A stretch of DNA of 64,000 bases from Varanus komodoensis. Taxonomy: Eukaryota; Chordata; Lepidosauria; Squamata; Varanidae. A program made the translations under genes and the position numbers. The notes beneath the pieces are model-generated. The model worked only from the letters and a program-made list of their open reading frames with translations. It was not told the DNA's origin and did no database searches. The stretch is taken from NCBI RefSeq assembly GCF_004798865.1, contig NW_025336259.1, forward strand, positions 682,001 to 746,000. Direction: 5' to 3'. Shown piece by piece: positions 40,562 through 49,500 of this stretch; positions within the stretch are counted from its first letter, which is position 1, and every line of letters begins with the position of its first letter.

Positions 40562-43500
40562 ATGGTCTCTGGGCAGCCAGGAGTGTTGGACTGCCAGGTG
40601 TGTTTCAGGCTAACACCTCTGGAAAATTACAGAGAAATACTATGACTATTATTAGGAGTCCCAGTTAAGGAAATCGAAGTTGATTCACTGCATGAATATT
40701 AAATGACAACGGAGCTGCATGAGGAGAAAACATTGTACTGCAACCCGTGTGGGCTTGTTTTACATGTTTTACGCTGCTGCTCACCACTGGCAAGCTGGAT
40801 AAATCCTCCCTCCTCCATTTTTAGTCTCATCGTCTGTTACCTGCTCATGTATTTTATTTTATTTTATTTTATATTGTTAACTTGTTTTATATTTTATTGT
40901 ATTATAATTGATATCTTTGTGAGCCGCCCCAAGGCTTCGGCGAATGGGGCGGCATAGAAATTTTCTAAATAAATAAATAAATAAATAAAGGTGGGGGCCC
41001 ATTTCAGTTGCAACATAAGTGATTAAACTTTCTTTATTCATGTCCTAAAGTATTTTTATCCAGCTCAGTCAAAAGGGCTCCCAGAGCAAAGGCAGCTGCT
41101 GCCTGCAGGATTAGCGTCTAAGAAGATACCGCACAGAAATAAAAAGTGATAGTAAAGGAAGAGAGGGAATAAATAGCCGTTTTTCAATAGGTCTGCTGGA
41201 ACAGCCCCTCCTCCTCGTTCGTCTCCCCTGGGCTATTCCACTCCCAGCAGTCTCGGTTATCAGATCACACAGATCTGATTGTACAAAAATCCACATGCAT
41301 CGAATCTTGGAATTAAACCAAACTATTTTCTAAGGAATATTGCCTGGCTTTGCCTGGGGGCTTTCCTGGGTGGAGTGCCCCACAAGGCCTCCTCGGCATC
41401 CCAACTGGCTTCCAAAGCCAGGATTTGGCCCCGGCCAGCAGGATCCTGGAGGGAATGGACACTGTGAGTGTCCCGTACCAGGGAGATCTCTCAGACCCTC
41501 TTCCTAGGCATGGAATGAGGGAACAGAATCTTGAGATAAGTGGATTATGGTTTCCAGCAAACTGAAGGCTGATTTCAGGTATTTCCATGTTCATCCACAG
41601 GAAAGGAGATGTGAGGGCCGCTGACGAGACAGAGCCGAAAAGAAAGGATTCCTGGATAGCCACGCAAAACCTATTTCCTTGGAGGGAAGCCCCACTTAAA
41701 TCACTGGGGCTTCCTTCTGAGTAAACAAGCAAGGATCAGCAAACAGGTCTCTGTGAAAAACTCCTGATACGATTTCCCGAGGAGTCATTAGAAAATGCCC
41801 CCGATTTGCTGCTCAAGTTGCAAAGCAAGAGCCAAGTGCTCCGAGCGCTGCCCGCTCGTTCCGGAAGCAGGTTGCCGTGTGGGGGAGCCTCGAGGCCCCA
41901 CGCAGGGCAGGAGCATCCCATCCAGACCCACTCCCATGGCTGGAGGCCATGAGGACTATGCTCTGCCCCGAGTGAGGCCCCTTTGTGGTGATGGGATGGT
42001 GAGCGATAGCATCTTGGGTGCACGCCCGCCGCATCTTCCGCCAGGTTTCCCTGGGGAGCTGTACATGCTCCAGAGGGCTGCAGGGCGGGGGGGTGGACGC
42101 AACAGGCAGCCTGGCCGACACTCTCTCGCCGCCAACTCGACACCCACCAGGCGGACGTGGCTTGCACACCGAGTGCCCGCAGCAGATGGCTCTCTTGTTG
42201 GCACTCGCCGGTTTCCTCCCAGGTCCCCGTTCTCCAGTGGCAGCATCTGCTCCGTGCCCTTTCCAAGAAAAGCACTTTCAAGGGAAAAGGGCTGGAGAGG
42301 CGGAGAGGGCGAGGGCGCAGGCTGGCGGATGGCTCGAGGCTGACGGGGATTTACGAGAGGACGGCGAGGCAGCCTTCTCTCCATCTCCGGGCTCTTGGAT
42401 TCGAACCAAAGCCACCCCCTTGGCCTGGAAACCGCAACCCGGATCTGCTTGGTCGGCACGGTCTCTAGCGAGGCTACGTGAGACCCCCAGGTAGGGGCTG
42501 CGTGCAACCTGCCACAGGATTCAGCAGCTTGGAAACTGCGGCTCCCTGCTTAAGTTTCTAGTCCTTCATAAGTTTTGAAGACTGAATAGGGGCCTAGGGG
42601 AGGATTCCTGGGAATCCAGCACTGCTTTTGATGGCATTCCCCAGGGAAGATTCCCTGAGTAACTTTGTTTCTCTGTGGAATAATGACAGGATGTTAGCAG
42701 ATAACTAAGTTTCTAGAGCAATCAGAAGGGCTGGAAAGGTGAATGGGCTATGGATCGGGCCCCATTTGGGGTTGGGTGTGGGAGACTCGGGTGTGCCGAG
42801 TCTCCCACACCAAAAACTGAGACAGATCAACCACCCCCGAAGAACACAAAGGGGATACCCACAACAGCCCTGCAGTGTGGGCCAGGCAGGTGAGCAAGAT
42901 TCTCAGGTGGGACCTGGATTCAGAACTATTTATTCACTTCCTTATAAGATTTGTATATATCATTCCACATCCCATAGGATTCTCATGCGGTTGGGAAGGA
43001 AGGAAGGAAGGAAGGAAGGACGGACGGACGGACGGACGGAAGGACGGAAGGAAAAAAGAGTCTCAAAATATGAGGATAAATCTTTAGAATCAAATTATGC
43101 TAATAACGCCGTGGTTGGTAAAAAAAGGGCTTTGGCTGCTGTGGAGGCGATGTCCTGCCCAGGAAGTCTCGCCAGCTGTGCTCCACTGATCGATGCCAAG
43201 GGACCGCAGGCCCACCTGGGACTAGCAGGGGCGCCTCGTCCGATGCCAGGGACCAGGTGGGCTAGACCAGGGGAAGGGATCTCGCAGGTATCCCAGTCCC
43301 AAGCCCTCTGGGGCTTTCTCTCGCAGTAGGAGAGATGCCGGAGCACTCACGGCTGTGTTTAGAGCAGGGGTGCAGAAGCGCTGGTCCACAGGCCACTCCA
43401 GTGCAACCTGCACTACCTGTGGGGGCTCCTCCAGCGGACGGGGCTCAGGCGTCAAGCCACCCCCCAGAGGAAGCCCTCCAGAGGCCGGCCGACCCTGGGG

Positions 43501-46500
43501 GTTACCTCCAATCCCTGCAGTAGGGCTGCAGGACAACCCTGGCTCTCTCCCTCCTGGGAGACCCACGCCTCTTCTCGGAAGGTGCGGCGGTGCCACCACA
43601 GAGAAGGCCGTGGCCAGGATAGTATCTGGCCTGCAGGATTCGGCAGGGCCCCACCCCAAAGTGGTGCTCCCGATTTAGAGAGCAGGCTGGTCTCGAGTTG
43701 AGGGGCACAACAGAGGAACTAAGAGCAGGAGAGGGACGATTCCAGGTCAAGGAATTTTCAGCTCCTCTAGGAACACGGGTGAGGAGGGGGAGACGTCGGA
43801 GCGGAGCCACTGTTCCAAAACTCACCTGGTGCAGGCAAAAGGGGTGCCCCTCCGAGAAGGGCTTCCTTGCTCCCATGGGCAGATCCGATGCCACAGGACA
43901 CCCAACCTGCTCCCGCATCTCAAATGAGGTCTGCCCAGCGTCAGCTTTGCCAATCTTTTAAGGGCCAGCTCCTCCTCTCCGGGGTTTTTAATGGGATTCC
44001 TTATCATTCAGTGTCAAACCCACATACGCACCTTTATGCAAATGGCTGTTTCTATTGAGAAGCCAGGCTGAGCTTTGAAGGTGCTCGTCTTTGCAAGCTG
44101 CCCAGCGCTGCTGTAGTCGGGCGATACGGGAACGAAAGCGCAGGACACAGACCTCCTGTCCGCTCTGCCATCGCGACGCCGGCCTGGCACACCCTCGGCC
44201 TTCCAGTTCGCCACGCATGCTGCATCCCCTTCCCACTTCCAGCTCTTCTCCCCAGCTCCCGCTGCCCTGCAGAAGTCGGCCCCTGGGGGCCTGCGCTTAC
44301 CAGCTGCACCAGGACATCTCCCACTTTCTGCTTCTCGTGCCAGTTCTGCACACACTCGGAGACCTGCTCCAGGAACTCCTCGTGATGCTGCAGCAGCTCA
44401 GGGATCTGGTCGAAGATCTCGTCCACCAGAGAAGGGTCACAGAGGATGGAGTTTTCGGGCAGTTTCAGGGGCTTCATGTATCCCTGCAAGGGAGCGGATG
44501 AAAACAATCAGAGGGGTGCTTAACAACAGAGGGAGCGGCTCAGTGGGGCATCCCAACTGGGACTTACTTTCCTTTCCCATTAATTAACGGAAGATTTTGC
44601 TTTTCAGGGGCTCTTCTGCATGCAAAGATGAGAGAAGCCTGAACGGTGAGCCAAGCAGAGCTAGGCTAAGGCCTGGAGCCAAGACGGTCCAGACTGGGAT
44701 GCTGCAGGAGGAGCCAAGGAAGTCCACGGCCTCCTCGCCAGCTGGCTGCAACTCATCAGGGTTCCAAGTGTGGCCCCGAGCGAGGTGGGGGTGTGGTGAA
44801 CGACCGGACATGGGGGGAGCGGGAGGGGAGAGCCCAGCGCCCAGTCTGGAGATTTGGACTTGCACAGATGCTCTCCAGGGTTCAATCTGGCACCCTTTGG
44901 CATTTGAGATGGCAGCAGGAGGAAGGAGGAGCGGTGTTGTGCATCCAACAAGCCTGGCACCACTCCACCCCTCAAGCGATGGTGCGCTGGTTAAGAGTGA
45001 GGGACTCGAATCCGACAGATCTGGGTTCAAGGCCCTGCTCGGCTGGGTGCCTTTGGGCCAGTCGCAGACGCTCAGCCTCGCAGGGTTGCTGTTGTGGGGA
45101 TAAGACTGAGAGCAGCAGCAGGAGAATGACGTGAGCTGCTCTGAGTTCTTTGTAAGAAAAAAGGCAGGATACAAATCTAATAAATAAATGTAAGAACTAG
45201 CTGGGCCTCTGGTCCAATCCCACAGAGAGATATTTCTATCAAGCACCTGCTATGCCTGGAAGGCCTCTGCAAGAACTCAAGCCGTGCACAGGCACACGCG
45301 TGCCAACTGAATTACCTTGCCTGGATGTAGCATAAAATGGAAGTTTAGATTAACTGCATACACAATTAACAACCTGAGATCAGGCGCATCCGCCTCCATT
45401 TCCAGTGGTGCCCAACCTATGAAATTCACTCCCCAAAGAGGTCCGCCTGGCACCGTCATTACTGGTTTTTCGGCGCCAGGTAAAGACCTTTTTATTTAAA
45501 CATCATTTTAATTGTTAAAACATATGATCTGGCCAGGGCAACTTCTTCTTCCTTCTCTTTTCTCCTCCTATATTATTTATTTACTTATTTTATACTGATA
45601 ATTTTAATTTTATATTATTATGTTTGTAACTCAATGTATTTTTTGTATTTTTGTATTTAGTGGTAATTTATTATGTGCTATTGTATTTCAGTGTATTTTA
45701 TTGTGTTGTAAGCCGCCCCAAGGCTTCGGCAAGGGGTGGCATAGAAATGTTATAATAATAATAATAATTATTATTATTATTTCCAATGAACCAGTTTACT
45801 GCTATGTCTGAACCTGGAAAAAAGTGGTTAATCTTAACCATAGTTTACTAAAACAAACCAGAGGGGGACTGCATACCACCAAGGCTCACGATGGCACCAA
45901 ACAACAGTTTAGGGCTCTGTCTGGGCCTCCACAGCTTTGGAGTCCTTCTGAAGCAGAGAAAATATTCAGTGTCTTGCAGGGATTTTAAAAGCCAAGCCGA
46001 ATTGCTCCTTTCCTACCCAATGGTCCATGTCCTCTGCTATTTTTGGCATACATTAGCCTGTATTTTCTTTCTCCACTCTCCTCATGGATGGCATGTGTGA
46101 AGACCTCAAAAACCTTTCCAGGAATTTCACTTTGCTGAATTAAAGCTTTCTAAATTCTCATTAAATTTCCGTCCGTCAGGCAAATTGAGCTCTCTTCGCT
46201 TGTGAAAGGATGCACAGGGCTCTGTTACCACTTCCAATTAATGTCTCGTGGTTCTCCAGTTAAAAGCCAGAGTGGAGGCTGGCTTAACTGAGCAGCCTGT
46301 GGAAGCACCAACATGTATTTTCGGTTGCCCTGCGGAGTGGGTTTCTGTGAAGCAGCGGTGGAATTCTCCGTAACTTGACTTTGAATGCACAGGACTAAAT
46401 GCCAATTTTCAGAACTGGAAGCAAACTTCTACGAACAAAAATACGACCCTTCCCAGAAACTGGTCAGGCCCTGACAGTCTCTCGCCTGGACGGTGGGAAT

Positions 46501-49500
46501 CGCCTCCTCCCTCGTCCGCACAGTCTTGCCCCCTGCTTTCACAGCCTCACCTGTGACTTTGGCTTCTCCACATCCACCGCCTCCCACGGTCTGAGGCTCC
46601 TGCTTCCTCAAAAGAGGACTCATTTCCCCTTGCTGTGCTCCTGAATTTCTCCATGAATGCGCCTTCTTCTCATGAGTTGGCCAGGAACCCCTTCTAGGCC
46701 TAACCTGACCAAACTGGAAAGGGCTCGAAGCAAGCGCTTGTGTGATCAATAAGACAATCACCCATGATAACTTATCCATATTTAATAATGTTATTGTAAG
46801 ACGTGCTGTTGTGGTTGTGTGCTCATGGGCTGTATTGTCCTGTTTTAACTTCCCGGAGCATCCCGGTATTTGAATCACAGACAGAAAGGCCCTACAGTTC
46901 CCAGCTGGCTGGGACGTGCTGGAAGTTGTAGGACTTTTCTTCTGTGTAAATATTGCACCTTAATTCTTTTGCTGTTCAAACTCAGGAAAGTTCATGCTGA
47001 CAGATCGCATGACCTGAGCAATGGGCAGCACGACCCTAAGGCCCCTCCGACGGGGTCTAGAGGACCAAAGGAGTTTTGAGAGTTCTCCCAATGTTGGGAA
47101 TTGCCGCAATGTTGGAGGTGGGATTGTTTGGTTGGCGTGCCCTCCCTTGCTGTTTGCAGTCGCTGCACCGACTGCTTTTCCAAGGCTGCAAAAGTGAACT
47201 CGGAGAAGGGGGCCCTCTGGCCATTCCAGGAAGGGGGCTCCTGCCACCAAGATGCAAGCATTCCTGGTGGAGTCCCGTCCCCTTTCCTTCCTGCTCTGAA
47301 GCGAAGCACGGCACTTGCTGGGTGGGAGGAGGGAGCTCCGTTTCCAGGCTGGTTCCAACGTGAGTCTGATTCTGAGCTTTGTCTTTCCTTCTGGCATAGT
47401 CCTTCCCTGCCTACCTGTACAACGTGAGCATTCTCCCATGGATTGTTTGTTTGTTTATTTGTAAGCTGCCAAGTAGTTCAGAAAGACTCTTTAGGTGGCA
47501 TGCAACAAACAGAAAATTACAGCTATACAACAAAACAACAAAACATCATTAAAATATAAATGACATATTAATAATAATAATTTATTATTATTATTATTAT
47601 TATTTATCGATTTATATCCTGCCTTTATCCTACAAAGGGCTCAAGGCAGCTCACATCATCTCCCCTCCTCCATCTTATCCCCACAACAACAACCCTGTGA
47701 GGTAGGTTGGACTGAGAGTCTGTGACTGGCCCAGAGTCACCCAGTTGGCTCCATGGCTGAGCGGGGACTCGAACCCAGATCCTCTGAGTCCCAGTCCCAG
47801 GCTCTTAACCACTACGCCACACTGGCTCTCATTCTAACACAAGTCAAGGTGAGACAAACAACCATACTGATGACTAAAATCCCAATACAAGCAATAATCA
47901 TTTAAAATTAATCATGTAAACCAATTATTCGCTCCACAAGTGTTTGTGGACTTCCTCCTGGCTCAGCTCACTTTGCAAGACCAGGCTAAGCACGAGAAGT
48001 AGTCCCCAGAATGCTCAAGAGATGGAGTCTGGTGAGATTTGTCCCAGTGCTAACGATACCATCTTGTTAATAAGCCCTGTAAGTTACCAGTCCACAAGAA
48101 AAGAAGAGACCTTCCTGACTTTTAACTCAGGGCTCCCACTTATGTATAAAAAGCAGAGTAATCGCTGTTTTTTGCAGGCACAGCATGATGGCAAAACAGA
48201 AACAACGCTCTCTATTTTTCCTTTGCCAGTGCCCTCGTCTCTCCATCATCTAGAGAGAATTTCACACACTTGCCTGCATGGGATTTCTGGTTGCCAGTGG
48301 CAACCAGGTGAGTGGTTACGTAGAAGGCTGATGTGAGATCCCAAAGGCAGCTGCACCACAAACTGGCTGAAAAATATTCCAGTCCTGGCAGTGTTCCTTT
48401 CAACCCCTTTCTTCCTGGGATTTGCCTCCTCCCACAGCTGCCATGTTGCGTTAACATTTTCATTAAGTGATTCGCCAGGAGCCCCAGGTCTCTTTCCTGG
48501 GGTGGGACTGCCAGTTCAGCCATGGCCACCTGAAGCACTTGGAGGTACGGAGAGCCAGCGAAGAACAGAAGGGGAACCCAGGTGGGGCAAGATCAAAGCG
48601 AGGAAGAAAACAGCAGGAACAAGTGGGAGACAGAGACCAGGTGCAGGAATATGGAAATCAGGATTTGGAAGTGTACGGAGAGACAAGAAGGGCATTAAAT
48701 GAAGCCCAAGAAAAGGCTGACGGTTAGAAAAGTTCCGGGCCTGCATTGGTTAGTCTATTTCACATGATACGTAAGGGAGCCAGGAAAGAAAATGAGGAAT
48801 TAAAACAAAAATCCTCCAAGCTCATCTGGGCTGGGGGAGAAGGACCAAGAGTGGAAGGGACAAAAGACAGGAGAAGGGGAAGGAATGGCTGCAGTTCCAG
48901 GAAGACGGTGACAAGGCTCCGTTTAGAAAAAGCAAGAAAGACACGGAGAGACAAAATCCTAAATCCGGAAATGAAGGAAGATGAAGACCAAGTGAGACAC
49001 TGGTAGTCATGGGCCTTCTCCCACCTGGTCCTCTCCAGGGCTGTTGGATGGCAACTCCCATCATTCCCAGCCAGCACGGCCAACAGGAGAACACTACTGG
49101 GACCTTGTACCCCAATTGCAGGAGCAAATTCCTTCAGAGGTTCAAAAAGAAATGTAGAAGGACACCTTTTCCGCCCAGAGGAAAAAGCGGAGCTCAAGGG
49201 TCATGAGGACAGCGGAAAAGCCCTGCTGGGCCAGGGCAGCGGGATGTTCTGCCCAGCATCCGGTTTCTCCCAGCGGTCAAGCAGACGCCTCCAAAGAGGG
49301 CCGGATGCATTCGCAACGTTTTGCAGGCTGGTTTTCTGTTCCTGTTCTGCGGTCCTTTCCTGTCCACCATCACAGCGCCCAGGTCAGGATGAGAAACCTG
49401 CCCGGAATCCAGCTCTCTTGCGCACTTTGGGCTTCTCCCTCATCTCTGGCCCTGGCCTGGAGGTCAGCCGAGCTGAGAGCAAGTCCCCACATGTCTGGAA

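Larger units (their letters stand above)
36987..44300 (-). other. ARHGEF17: ARHGEF17 intron between exons 3 and 4
   Basis: Holds the nested L1/L2, the second L2 copy, L2 tail, hairpin and microsatellite. GC-rich stretches at 41.8-42.5 kb and 43.1-44.0 kb have frames on both strands with no domain. Confidence 0.8.
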
